This document shows, in pieces, positions 20,796 to 30,712 of a DNA stretch of 35,973 nucleotides. The position numbers and the translations under genes were made by a program. The notes beneath the pieces were generated by a model, which worked only from the letters and a program-made list of their open reading frames with translations, made no database searches and was not told the origin of the DNA. This DNA comes from Sphaerosporella brunnea (lineage: Eukaryota > Ascomycota > Pezizomycetes > Pezizales > Pyronemataceae): contig VXIS01000414.1 in assembly GCA_008704415.1 (NCBI GenBank), positions 1 to 35,973 of the forward strand, read 5' to 3'. Numbering within the stretch: position 1 is the stretch's first letter; the number at the start of each line of letters is the position of its first letter.

Positions 20796-20803
20796 TCAAA
20801 ATC
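20778..20803 (+). repeat. TCAAAA microsatellite at the GFA stop codon
   Basis: About four copies of a hexanucleotide follow a poly-A tract. On the minus strand it reads TTTTGA repeated, so the GFA stop codon TGA (20798-20796) is followed in frame by further TGA codons every six bases. Confidence 0.85.
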
Positions 20804-21272
20804 TACTCCCACAGCACTCTCTCCCAACTACAACGCCCTCCAACACAACCGCCGGCTCATCCAGACTCCCAGCGGCAATTTTTACAACGCCATCATCCCC
20901 CTCCTGGTCCCGACGCACAAGTAGACTCCCACCACACCAGGCACAAAAGCCGCGGATCACGCCGCTGGTGAGGTCGCGGTACTCTTTGTACGTTGATTCG
21001 TTGATTGTGTTTGTGGCGGTGGTAGTGCGCGTGCCCCAAGTTAGAGCGCTCAGCGGGAGGTGGAGGTAGGTACCAGCCAGACAAGCGCCGGATTTTTTGC
21101 AGGAGGGACAAGAGCTGGGGGGGGTTTAAGAAGTTGGGTTTGGAAGGGGGGGGGGGGGGGAGGGATGGTACCAGGTGCTTGCTGTTATTTCTTGGGATGA
21201 TGCGGGTAGCAGCAGGCGGTAGCGGAGGTGGGTGCACAGGCATCCGCCGAAGGCGTAGTCGGGTGCGGACAT
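20796..21272 (-). CDS. GFA/CENP-V family zinc enzyme (Mss4-like fold)
   Basis: Small zinc protein of the glutathione-dependent formaldehyde-activating (GFA) family, which handles S-hydroxymethyl-glutathione or related thiol adducts. Exons 21272-21172 and 21114-20796, giving 139 residues, the usual length. All zinc ligands are visible: C11-x-C13 (GGCLCTH), C34-x-C36-x2-C39 (TCSCPSCKKSG) and C91-x2-C94 (FCAWCGSLL), followed by VKIAAGSLDEP. The intron is placed exactly, because the split codon TG|C supplies the ligand C34 and only this junction gives the C-x-C-x2-C motif. The intron contains a 15-base G run on the plus strand. Two TGASTCA sites lie upstream. Substrate is unknown; many members are not true formaldehyde enzymes. 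Confidence 0.87.
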
Positions 21273-21335
21273 TCTGGGTCGTGTTTGCGAACTGCTTGTG
21301 GAGGAGTGTACTGTGTTTGTTATATGGGGGGGGTG

Positions 21336-21342
21336 TGAGTCA
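21336..21342 (-). promoter_or_regulatory. TGASTCA site (Gcn4/CpcA or AP-1 type)
   Basis: TGAGTCA (TGACTCA on the other strand) lies 64 bases upstream of the GFA start. A second copy lies at 21505-21511. This is the consensus for fungal bZIP factors such as CpcA/Gcn4. Binding is inferred. Confidence 0.35.
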
Positions 21343-21504
21343 TGCATGAGCGATCACTCACCCACTCACTCGGTTTGATTTCCCCCCGCCCCGCGGGCTG
21401 GCCCCGATTGGTGTGGGACGTGGCACACACGTGCGTGGCACGTTGCAGAGAGGGAAGTTTCTGGAAAGGCTGCTGGTGTTGAGTGACGCGGGGTTGCAGG
21501 GGGG

Positions 21505-21511
21505 TGACTCA
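21505..21511 (+). promoter_or_regulatory. Second TGASTCA bZIP site
   Basis: TGACTCA lies 233 bases upstream of the GFA start. Two copies of this seven-base site within 176 bases is more than expected by chance and suggests bZIP control of the GFA gene. Confidence 0.35.
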
Positions 21512-23180
21512 TGAACCAACCGCCGCTTCATGGGCTTGTCACTCGCTGCTAGATGCGGTCCACTCCACCCCCGCTGGAGAGACCCGATTGGTAGGTTTGG
21601 GTTTGTGGTTGCGGGTGGTGACGGCGCATGCATGCGGGGAAATTGATTCCTTGGATTGACGATTGATGTTCTGCGTGGACGTTTCTCTCCTCCCCACCAC
21701 CCACCCCCCGCCTTTACGATAAATGCCCTACCACCCGCATCCGCATCCGCATCCCCGTCCAGCGCTAGCTCCACCCCCCAACATTCCGTCCCCGCCTTGC
21801 TGCGTGAAGATCGCGGGTGCATGCATGCATGCCCGTTTCTGGAAGCTTGGGGGCGCGGGGGAGATGCTTATCTTGACGTCGTGACGTCGATGATGGGGTG
21901 CGGTGTGATTTGGGGGGAAATTCTTCACGTATCAAGGCTGGCGCTCGCTGGGAAAGTAAGCGGCTGTGCGTGTTTTGGTCAAGATTGTTTGTTTGCAGTT
22001 GTACTCCAGTGCAGTTGGAGGAGGGCCACGACAACAATGTCTCGTTTCGTTTCGCGTCGTCTCTGGATATCGATTCGAGACGGCTTGGTTGGTGAGCCCC
22101 AACAAAGTGGTGCGGACGCGCTTGCGGTCACCTACTATCACTCGCCCGCCGGCAGCTCGCAGTTTACGAAACGGATCAGGCGTATAAACGGATCAAAGAA
22201 AAATATATAGCTCTATGTACCAAGGTATAATTACCGGTGCTCCGTTAATCATGATCAAACACCGGTCCGGACTCCGGACTGCTTCGGATACCGAGACCCC
22301 GGAACCGGAACGGAACGGACCAAACCCGCGCTCTCGCTCTCTCACTCTCCGGAGAATTGAGTTCTGGAGAACTGCACACAAGCGAGGTTACACGCAGTTA
22401 CGGCTTGGCGCTTCGGATGCGTAAAGCACAGGCGTAGTTAGACCCACGACTATTTCCAACATCCCTGAATACCTCACCAGTATCGCTGCGTTGTAGGTAT
22501 CGTGTCGTCGATAGTTGCTCTCCCGCGGCAAGCATTGTGGACCCTCTTTGCTTTCACTTCCTGGTTGGTACGTGCATAGAATTCGACCGAGAATTGCACA
22601 CGACGCCATGACGATAAAAAAAGAAACTTCCGCGTAGACAGTTAGAGTTGTGCGCGGCGGGCGTGCGCGTCATACCCCTGCCGTAGCGGCGATCGCAAGG
22701 GGGTTAGCGCGCCTCGGATCGAAGAAGGTTGGTGCCTTGCGTCTTTTGTTTGGAGGATGGATGCATTGACACGCAGCACAGCGCTCTGCAGACAGAAGAA
22801 TGATGTGGACAGGGCGGGCGGAGGCGCGGCGCGGAGCGGGAGGGAGGGCGAGAAACACGCAACGCATGCGACGAGGTGAACGAGCAACGAAGCGCGTCTC
22901 TATGGGAGCTCATCATTTTAGTGTGGGGGGGTGATTTTGAGATGTGCTTTTCGACTTTGCCTTTGGAAATTGGTTGGCTGGCTGTGGAGTCAAGATGCTG
23001 TACCTGCCTCTTCGCCTGCAGCAATCTGACACCGCAGGAGCGAGGGCGCACATGATTCGTCCCACCTGGCCGTTGTTTCGTTGCGGCTTCAAAGGTGAGA
23101 AGACACAACGGCCAGAGGAGAAAGAACACGCCGACGAAATGAATGGAGAACGAGCAGGAGCAGATCACATACTATCAGCA

Positions 23181-23216
23181 TTGATCGATTGATTGATCGA
23201 TTGAGTGATTGATCGA
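23181..23216 (+). repeat. TTGATCGATTGA tandem duplication
   Basis: The 12-mer occurs twice back to back (23181-23192, 23193-23204), followed by a variant containing ATTGATCGATGA. Each unit contains the ATCGAT palindrome. It lies about 330 bases upstream of the sterol reductase start. Confidence 0.8.
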
Positions 23217-23284
23217 TGACTGTCGAACGAAACCTCCGCGCAGCTACGCAGACTTGGCTCGAGCGACAGCCCGATGCATCAAAC

Positions 23285-23390
23285 CAGCCCCTTCCCCCCC
23301 CCCCCCTCACTCCCTACTCTCCCCAAATAATCTCTCTTTGACCTCCTTTTTTTTTTATCTCTCTCTCCCTCTCCCTCTCCGTCTTTGTGC
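23285..23390 (+). promoter_or_regulatory. Pyrimidine-rich tract upstream of the sterol reductase
   Basis: Almost continuous C/T sequence, including a run of about 13 C and one of 10 T, ends about 150 bases before the start codon. CT tracts next to transcription start sites are common in filamentous fungi, so this probably marks the core promoter or leader. Confidence 0.45.
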
Positions 23391-23536
23391 GTTTGTTTGT
23401 TTTCGCATTTGCCTCCAGCAAGCCGAGGTTAGCCAGCTCCTAACAGACGAGAAGGCTCGATCTCTTTCGACCGCAGTTCCTGCTACAAGTCCAATTGACC
23501 CGCCAGAGCGATCCATCAGCCTGCATTCCACCCACG

Positions 23537-25420
23537 ATGGCTGCCTTCTTTTCGGGCACACAACCCGGAGAGAACCTCCTACCATGCGATCCATTCCCCT
23601 CCGCCGCCACACTGCTAGACGTCGATGACCAGAAACGACCAGCGCTGGCGTCGAAGAAAAGGAAACCCATCGGCTCGCCTCCGAAAACCAACGGGAACGC
23701 AATCACACCCAGAAAGCTAGCAAAAGAGCTGTCCGAAAAAACGCCTCTACTACCTGCGATGCCAAAAAATCACGTCAATCCGAGCTGGGGGCGTTTCAAT
23801 GGTGGCACATGGCTGAGCGCTTTGGGTTGCAGTGCTATCATCGTCTTCTGTCCCATCCTGGTTATTCTGTTGCAGATTGCGCTTTTCCGCTTCCATGGCT
23901 CTCTGTTCTCTCTGATGAACGCCATGTTCGAGCTTGGCCCCGTCGAATTTTCGCTTCGGTATGCACCTAAATACTCTGCCAATGCAACCCTGGGCTATGC
24001 GGCGTGGGTTCTCTTCCAGGGGGCGCTGTATATGGGTCTTCCGTCCAAGATTTGCTATGGACAGCAGACGCCGGCCGGCCACCTGCTCCCGTACCACATC
24101 AACGGTCTCTCAGCTTGGATCGTGACCCACGTGTTGTACGCGCTCGGATCGTATGTTGGACTTTTGGATCCCGCCATCATCGCCAAGAACTGGGAGGGAC
24201 TGATCGTCGCGTTCAACATGTATGGATATGTTTTGCCGCTGGTCGCTTACATCAAAGCGCACCTGGCCCCAACGCACAACGACGATCGCAAGTTCTCGGG
24301 CAGCATGATTTATGATTACTATATGGGCATTGAGTTCAACCCCCGGATTGGCGCCTGGTTCGACTTCAAGCTGTTCCACAACGGTCGCCCGGGTATCGTG
24401 ATGTGGACGTTGATGTAAGCCTCCCGCTTCCCATCCCCGTACATACGCGCGCACGCGGTTTTTAGGTTATCGATAAGATAGCTGCAAGCGATCAGCAAAA
24501 ATACCCCAAATTGCTGCAAGCTGCAACCGGAAATTCGGATGTGATATGTTCTTGGTTCGCATGAAAAACTGCTTAGAAATGCTTCGCATTTACAAGTTGG
24601 TTGGTTGTCTTGCGATTTTAGGCTGACAGGGGTGGCGGCAACAGTGACCTCTCCTTCGCAGCTTACCAGTACCAGCTGCATGGATACATCACCAATTCTA
24701 TGGTGATTGTGAACATCTTGCATGCCTTCTATGTGGTTGACTTTTTCATCAACGAGGATTGGTAGCTTCCTCCTCCCCGCACACATGGACTTGGTTTGAC
24801 CGAGTGATATTAGGTATCTCCGCACCATCGACATCTGCCACGATCACTACGGCTTCTACCTCGCCTGGGGAAGCATGGTCTGGCTCCCAACCACCTACAC
24901 TCTGCAAGCCCAATACCTAGCACGGAACCCCTACCACCTCTCGAACCTTTCCGCGGCGCTCCTCCTCGCCACCGGAATCGGCGGTTACGTTGTTTTCCGC
25001 TGCGTCAACTACCAAAAAGACCTTGCCCGCCGCACCAAGGGCGACTGCATCCTCTGGGGCAAAAAGGCTGAGGTCATCAAGGCTACGTATACTACTGCCG
25101 ACGGCCTCGAACACGAAACTATCCTCCTGTGCTCCGGCTGGTGGGGTGTGTGCAGGCACGCCAATTACCTCGGCGACCTGGTCCTCAGCTTCTCGGTGTG
25201 TGCGGCCGCAGGATTGGCGTCGCTGGGAGGCGCAGATGGTCGCGGCATCTGGGAAAATGGAGGCCTGGTCCTGCTGCCGTGGACTTATGCCATCTTTATG
25301 ACGGTGCTCCTCGTGCAGCGGTGCATTCGCGATGAAGAAAGGTGCGGTGGGAAGTATGGCAAGACGTGGCAGGAGTATTGTGATAAGGTCCGGTGGAGAC
25401 TCGTGCCAGGTGTGTTTTAG
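23537..25420 (+). CDS. Sterol delta-7 reductase (DHCR7 family)
   Basis: Endoplasmic-reticulum membrane enzyme of the ERG4/ERG24 family that uses NADPH to reduce the C7-C8 double bond of delta-5,7 sterols. Exons 23537-24414, 24645-24761 and 24814-25420, giving 533 residues. A hydrophilic N-terminus of about 85 residues precedes multiple membrane helices. DHCR7-type signatures include QQTPAG (176-181) with YHINGLSAW (186-194), [17 protein letters not shown] across exons 2-3, [22 protein letters not shown] (446-454) and the C-terminal WRLVPGVF. These match DHCR7 rather than ERG4 (delta-24(28)) or ERG24 (delta-14). The start is the first ATG, in a good context; an upstream in-frame non-ATG extension is unlikely. 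The first intron is 230 nt; its acceptor is chosen because the split codon AT|T gives [13 protein letters not shown]. The product sterol in a fungus making ergosterol is uncertain. Confidence 0.93.
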
Positions 25421-26880
25421 ATTATTAGACGGGGATTTAGAACGGGATAGAGGGCTTGTAGCTCTGATTTTTTTTGGTTGTTCTTTTGGGATGGGTTGAG
25501 CTTGGCTTTTGAATGGGGGATGTGTATACGTATAAAGTAATGCTGGAGATGATTAGAAGGTGGTATCGGCTCGGATACCCATGGAACATGGCACGTACAG
25601 TAAAGCCGATGTGTTGTCTTGTAATTTGCAGCTGAAATGAAGAACGAAGGGCACGCTGTGTGTGGTCAGCTCGTAGCAGTGAGGAATAGAATAATCAAAT
25701 CAACCACCATCACTACTCACCACGAACCAAGCCTGCATGTTCAAATTCACGTCCTGCTGCTATACCTTTGACCACGTTTGCCGGTCCGGGCTTTGATCGT
25801 GGATAGCTCTAGCTGATGTCTTCTGGTCTCCCGCCTAAACACGCAATCTATCGACGCTGGTGCAGCTGGCGCGGAAGAACTGAAGAACTGATGACACTGC
25901 TCTCTCGTAAAGATCGGTGGTTCATGCCGCTTGAAAGAGTGGTTTTTAGTTGTCGTCGTTCCAGCTATAGTCAAGTAGCTTTTTCCAGTCTGCCGCCCGC
26001 CCTCCCGCTAAAACTCGTTGCACACACACAGCTGGGCGAGCGATCACGGCAAGTTGAACGTTCTCGTTTCGCCGCCGCTCAGCATCGACGAGAGCTGGAA
26101 CTTGCGGCAGGGTCGCGGCCAGGGTTGTCCGCCTGGCCTTTGTTGTTTGCGCGGTTCTGTTGTTGTGGGGTGGCGGTTTGCGCGGGAATCTCTGTGGCTG
26201 CTGAGTCGCGAGAGATTGTATATAGATGGAATAGTCCTCCGCACGCACTTTACACCTTCGCTAGGTTGCGGGAACTGAGGGGCCGTTGCAGCCATCAACG
26301 TGAGAAGTAATATGTAGCGGCCGCTGTGATAGATAATTACATGCATCGCCTGTCACTCGATACCAAGCCGCCCCTCTCACGCATGTATTCTAGAAAATCC
26401 GCGGTCAGCCTCGCACATATGTCGCTATGTTTCCGGAGCGCCACGCCCTCAATCCTCTCACGTTCTGCAGTGATAGCACCTTGTTGTTCCCAAGCTAACG
26501 TCAACTGCCGAGAAGAACACGGCAAGCTACGAGGTTGGATCTCGTCCAGCTGTTCTTCGATATCTGTGATCGCTGTGGTATTGGATGTGGCTTTATCAAG
26601 CATATAATACCCGACACTACTACTACTCTTCCGCTCAAGTAAATCCCAGAAGACCGACGCGATGTTTTTCTTCCTGTGTGAGCTCCGTTCGTTTCTTTAG
26701 GCCCGAGAAGGGTGTCTCGTTTGGGGTGACGTAGATGAGTCTGGCCAGTGGGCCACAATTCCTAGGACGGGGGACGCCCAGAGGCCAAAGCTCCGGTGAA
26801 CGCGGAATGACGATTGCTGTAGCGAACCTGCCACGCTTTTTCAAACCCAGACGCGAAGTTCTTGGAGCTTCGGGTGCTCA
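25421..26880. other. Intergenic region, no firm gene
   Basis: About 1.5 kb downstream of the sterol reductase. It contains one small minus-strand frame with protein-like composition (26337-26603, listed separately). Other frames are overlapping and unconvincing. No repeat stands out. Confidence 0.5.
26337..26603 (-). CDS. Small hypothetical ORF or gene fragment
   Basis: Eighty-eight codons from an ATG at 26603. The predicted peptide is hydrophilic and mostly helical (DIEEQLDEIQPRSLPCSSRQ followed by LTLAWEQQGAITAERERIEG) with balanced charges, unlike the Pro/Ser/Arg-rich shadow frames around it. I do not recognise a family. It could be a short gene, one exon of a broken gene, or chance. No splice-linked partner exon was found. 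Confidence 0.28.
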   Translation of the reverse strand: MLDKATSNTTAITDIEEQLDEIQPRSLPCSSRQLTLAWEQQGAITAERERIEGVALRKHSDICARLTADFLEYMRERGGLVSSDRRCM

Positions 26881-27790
26881 GCATGACGAAAGCTGAGTCC
26901 AGCTACAGAGAGCACTCTTGAAGGCTGTGCGTTCTCGCTGGTTTGGTGATTACACCGCCAACCAGTCATCGCCCAGATTTTTGTTCCGTGCAGAAAAAGG
27001 TGCGAGGTCAGTGGGGCGCTTTCGTGCACCGCGGCGTCGCAGTCACTGAGCTCTTGCGTTTCTTCTCTTGCTGGGGGGGGCGTTGGACATTTTATCCCGA
27101 GTGGGTGCACGTGGGCTGATTGGACTGGCAACCCGGTGGCGTCACTCATGGGACGGGAATTCACTGCAAATCACTCGCACACAGAACAGCCCGCCCGGCT
27201 GTTTCGGCTGGCTACTGGGAGCGCTGGCGTACATCAGATGCCTACAGTGCAACACTGTTCCGCGTCGCAGCCGGCCTTGCGCTGCCGCTGTTCACTGACG
27301 CACAGGCCATCCTCGAGAGGCTACTGCCGAGGATCGCCAGTGCTGCAGTCACGCTCCGAGCCGCAGCATACAATATGGAGTTCTGGTGGGTTCCAGGGCA
27401 TCAAGACGCCCTCGGCGATAAGCCCGCCAATTGCCAAACAAAGGACGCCACCAAAGGCTGCAGCGCCAATGGGGCCTCAACTCCAAAGGTGCTTTGCATA
27501 ACCTTGCTTGTGCGCATTGCCAGGAAAGCCGCCCAAGCCAAACACGGCCTGGCTCAAGGAACACTGTGCCAGCAAGAAATGCTAGAGAGCACGGCGGTCG
27601 CATGGGCTCGACGCAGCTGCAGCAAAGGCACGCAAGGCCCTCGCTCTCGTTTCCATCAGCCCAGACTCAACAAGGCTCCAATGGCCCTCTCTCGAATGTG
27701 GACGAACAGGAGAGCTGGCAACAAATGCTGGTTTTGCAAGGAAGGCCCAGTGCAAGCCAGGGAACACCTGTTCAGGTCCTGTGCACGATA
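26881..27790 (+). mobile_element. LINE retrotransposon relic (RNase H and 3' zinc knuckle), plus strand
   Basis: The frame 27120-27791 preserves the C-terminal part of a non-LTR retrotransposon polyprotein. It has an RNase H-like segment with FTDAQAIL and WWVPGHQDALGDKPAN (around 27288-27431), matching the WVPGH..GNE.AD region. It ends in the knuckle CWFCKEGPVQAREHLFRSC, typical of fungal LINE (Tad-like) ORF2 ends. The expected GNE.AD is altered to GDKPAN and no reverse transcriptase is present. The left boundary is a guess. It meets a second relic in the opposite direction at about 27790. Confidence 0.6.
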
Positions 27791-28400
27791 GCCTTCTCTC
27801 CCCGAACAATTCCGCCACTGACCCGCTGCCGGAGCCGCCCCCAGCCCGAGCCCTCCTCCACCGAGCGCCGGAGGATCTGTGGAGCACTCCTTAAGAGGTG
27901 CTCGCGACTCTGTCGCTTGCCCGAGACACAGAACCAGCACTCATCGGAATCGATCTTTCGCAGTTTGTTCTTGAGGTAAGAAGCTGGTGGTACTGAGATG
28001 CAAGCGCCTTCCTCTCCTTCTGACGGAGGATGTAGGGCACCCGAAGACTGGTGCTCTGGCGGATCCAGCGTTTGGTGGGGCGGACTCATTGCCCTCGATC
28101 TCGGCGTGTCTGGGGACCCGTCGCAGTGTCATCGAGCACCCCCGATCAGCCAATTCCCGGATCCACCGCACGATACGGCGGGCCATCCACTGGTCTGGGC
28201 CAATCACGGCGCCCTTGCACGCCTCGAGGGCCACTTGGTGTCTGCGAAGATGGTATGCTCCCAGTCGCACTCCTGTCGCTGAACGAAGCTCTTTGTTGAT
28301 TCCGAGGTGGCAGCCGTCACTCGTCCGTTCCCCGCCGACTGAGAGCAGGTATGCATAAATCTCTTTCATGTCATGTCGGACGTGTGCGTCAAATGTGAAA
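27772..28400 (-). mobile_element. LINE retrotransposon relic (RNase H and 3' zinc knuckle), minus strand
   Basis: On the minus strand, 28400-27941 carries an RNase H-like segment ending MTLRRVPRHAEIEGNESA, a decayed WVPGH..I.GNE.AD motif. After a frame change the sequence near 28010-27850 encodes KIDSDECWFCVSGKRQSREHLLRS, the LINE 3' knuckle with its last Cys lost. The frameshift and altered motifs show it is dead. It faces the plus-strand relic tail to tail. Its upstream boundary is uncertain and lies near the F-box gene promoter. Confidence 0.6.
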
Positions 28401-28570
28401 ATTCTGCTGCAGCAGCTCGACCCAGCGGCGGCCGTCCTGCCCTGCCCTTCGCACCTTTTAACACACAACACCCTCTTGCTTGCTTCCTTCCTCTTGTCAT
28501 CAGCTACACCCACCACCCTTTCCCCTACCATCCCTTCAAGTCCCTCGTTCTACCCGAGACAACGACAACG

Positions 28571-29639
28571 ATGCCGCCAAATAACGGAGTCCAGGAATAC
28601 ATGCAGCGTGTGGCGAACGCCAAACGCGTGGCGCTAATTCCCATTGGTTCCCAGAGCGTTTCAAAGCCCAGCCTCGAGAGCCTCCCGCAGGCGGTGCTGG
28701 ACCGACTTGTCCACTACCTCCGTTGGGACTCGCTGCGCCGGCTGAGCAGCGTCAACAAGCACTTCAGCCAGCTCCTCCCCGCGAGGTATCCCACCAAGTT
28801 CTTCCAGAAAGGACTGTCGCGTCTCCCTCCCCATCTTCGCGGCCTCAAGGAAGAAGAGGCGCCGGAACAGCAGCGTCTTCAGTCTATCCACCCGATCTTC
28901 ATGCATATCTTTTTCCAGCACACCTTCAAGGCGGATGCGGTGCGCGTGCGCGGCCCTTCCGGACAGCTTCTGCGGGCTTTAGAGGTGCGGAAGGAGTTTG
29001 CGACTATTCCCACGGTGACCGAGTTGCACATCAAGATCATCCCCTTCGGGGAGAGAAAGTTCGGGGAAAACGGACAGATGTGGGACTTGGTGTGCCCCAT
29101 CAAGAGTGAACTCGGAGTTACCGTGTGGGATGTGGTTGAAAAGGTTCTCGAGTTGTAAGTCCCTATTCCCTCGATGATTCGCTATGATTGCTGATGTTGT
29201 GCGCTGTAGCTTTGGACAGGAAGCGCTGCTCGACGGCGAAACCCCGCCCCTGCGTTTGACTGCCCGAGACTGGTTCGGCAAAGTGAAGTGCGACAAGATG
29301 GGAATTCACCCTGGCTTGATCATGCTGAACAACGATTTCATGCAGGAAGATATTCAGTATATCTCCCGTTTCCCTCTAGCTATTGAAGTTGATGCTAACC
29401 CACGTGCGATGAAAAGGCCCTGGCCCAAGTTCTTAATCATTGACCCCTATGAACGTGGCCAGATCATCGCGGACTATGCCCTGTCGAAATGGGTCCAAGA
29501 CTTGCTGAAGGAAGATCGCAGCCGCAAGGCTGCCGCCAGAAAGGAGAAGGACCAGGCCGACAAGCTTGAGCAGGACAAGAAGAAGCAGGCGCAGAAGCAG
29601 GCGCAGAAGCAGAGCCTCGACGAGCTCTACTGGTACTAA
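28571..29639 (+). CDS. F-box protein
   Basis: Predicted substrate-recognition subunit of an SCF ubiquitin ligase. Exons 28571-29154 and 29210-29639, giving 337 residues. An F-box lies at about residues 35-75 (LESLPQAVLDRLVHYLRWDS, then LRRLSSVNKHF). The rest has no recognised substrate domain. It contains an alpha/beta-looking region with conserved-looking WDLVCPIKSELGVTVWDVVE and RFPLAIEVDANPRAMKRPW, then a Lys/Gln-rich coiled segment (KKKQAQKQAQKQ) and the end DELYWY. The 55-nt intron has GTAAGT and GTAG signals, and the split codon gives LEFFGQEALL. The ATG at 28571 has a good context (CAACGATGCC); upstream in-frame sequence overlaps LINE debris and is unlikely to be coding. The target protein is unknown. 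Confidence 0.85.
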
Positions 29640-30001
29640 GATGTATACTGAGAAGGAGGCATACCACGGGCTCGTTCGTCTGTGGCTACGAGTAGCTCCT
29701 TTGCGATAGGTCTTTGTTAGATATTGTTGTGAATATGGGAAAAAAAAAGAGCAACATATCCCTACTAATGTCATTGTTGTGTCTATTTGCTGGCGTTTTT
29801 CTCTCGAGGTCGATGCTTGAAGGGCTCAGTAAAGGGCTGCAGAAAGTAGAGCAAGAGCCCTTACGAAGGAAGAAAGTAATGTAACACAGCTTTGGGGACT
29901 GGACAGGCCTCCGGCTCTAGAAGCTTCATTAGTTGAAGAGATCTTGTGATGGAAAAAAAGTACAGAGATCTATATTACACCTATTCGTATCGTATCACAT
30001 C
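29640..30001. other. Convergent intergenic gap
   Basis: This 362-base gap between the stop codons of the F-box gene and the complex I assembly gene shows no ORF of interest and no repeats beyond short A runs. It is presumably two 3' untranslated regions. Confidence 0.65.
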
Positions 30002-30712
30002 CTACACGCTCGCCTTCCCCCTCCTTCTCGGAGCCAGAGCGCTAGGCTCCCACGCCTCCGGCTGGAAGCTTCTCTGCTCATCCGCCTTCGCCCACGGGTT
30101 CTCCACCTTCTCCTTCGCCTTATCCTTCTCCTTCGCCTTATCCTTCTCCTTCTCCTTCTCCATCTCATTCACCTCTGTCTTCTCCGCAGCCTCTATTATT
30201 TCCCTGCCCTCCTGCCCAGTTACCGCCAACCGCCCCCTCTCCCGCGGCGCACTAAGCAAACTCCCCTTCGCCGCCCACTTCGCATCTGCGATCGCCGCGC
30301 GCTGCCGCATTATCTCCCGCCTCTTCACGTCTGCCAGCTGCTCGGCTATGCTCGGCGCCGGAATCCGTGCCGCACGCAGCCATTGGTGCCATTGCGGTGA
30401 TACCCCGGACGCGTAGTCGACCCAGTCCAGACTGCCGTCGGCGAATTTTACGGAGCGCCGAGGACGGTGGGCGGCGAGGCGGTCGCGGTGCTCCCAGAAG
30501 GTGTTGCCTTCTAGATCAGTTCCTGCATAGGATATTAGCATTGGTAGAGGGGAGGGGAGGGGGGGAGAGAGCGGGGGAGGGAGGGAGGCAAAACCGATGA
30601 AGTAGATTTTTCGCCACGGAAAACGCAGGGACCGCCATGTGTACCAGAGCTTCTTTGGAAGCGAAACGGTGCTGCTGATGTGGGCGCTGAGGAACCGGTA
30701 GTGGGAGGTCAT
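30002..30712 (-). CDS. Complex I assembly factor, NDUFAF2/NDUFA12-like
   Basis: Predicted mitochondrial protein of the NDUFA12 superfamily, closest in layout to NDUFAF2 (mimitin, N7BML in Neurospora), which helps assemble NADH:ubiquinone oxidoreductase. Exons 30712-30595 and 30522-30002, giving 212 residues. The first exon ends LRFPWRKIYFI and joins GTDLEGNTFWEHRD (residues 40-53), the family signature. DYASGVSPQWHQWLRAAR is the second conserved block. The C-terminal third is low complexity, with KEKDKAKEKDKAKEK encoded by an 18-bp repeat. Reading through the intron would keep one frame open, but it would insert a Pro/Ser-rich stretch into the conserved block, so the intron (72 nt, very C/T-rich, GTTTTG donor, CTAAT branch) is favoured. 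It shares a 322-bp promoter with the DUF1279 gene. Confidence 0.87.
   Translation of the reverse strand: MTSHYRFLSAHISSTVSLPKKLWYTWRSLRFPWRKIYFIGFASLPPPLSPPLPSPLPMLISYAGTDLEGNTFWEHRDRLAAHRPRRSVKFADGSLDWVDYASGVSPQWHQWLRAARIPAPSIAEQLADVKRREIMRQRAAIADAKWAAKGSLLSAPRERGRLAVTGQEGREIIEAAEKTEVNEMEKEKEKDKAKEKDKAKEKVENPWAKADEQRSFQPEAWEPSALAPRRRGKASV

Larger units (their letters stand above)
21273..23536. other. Divergent intergenic region, no supported gene
   Basis: About 2.3 kb between the starts of the GFA gene and the sterol reductase gene. It contains the TGASTCA pair, a CACGTG core near 21428, C and G runs, a TTGATCGATTGA duplication (23181-23216) and a pyrimidine-rich tract (about 23285-23390) just before the reductase. 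Open frames overlap on both strands and none is convincing. Confidence 0.55.

Noticed and set aside
28373..28570. Upstream extension of the F-box ORF
   Set aside because: The extra N-terminus is translated LINE flank and leader sequence (Pro/His/Ser-rich); the ATG at 28571 has a good context and precedes the conserved part.
29933..30416. Plus-strand ORFs of 155-156 codons
   Set aside because: Antisense shadow of the low-complexity tail of the NDUFAF2-like gene.
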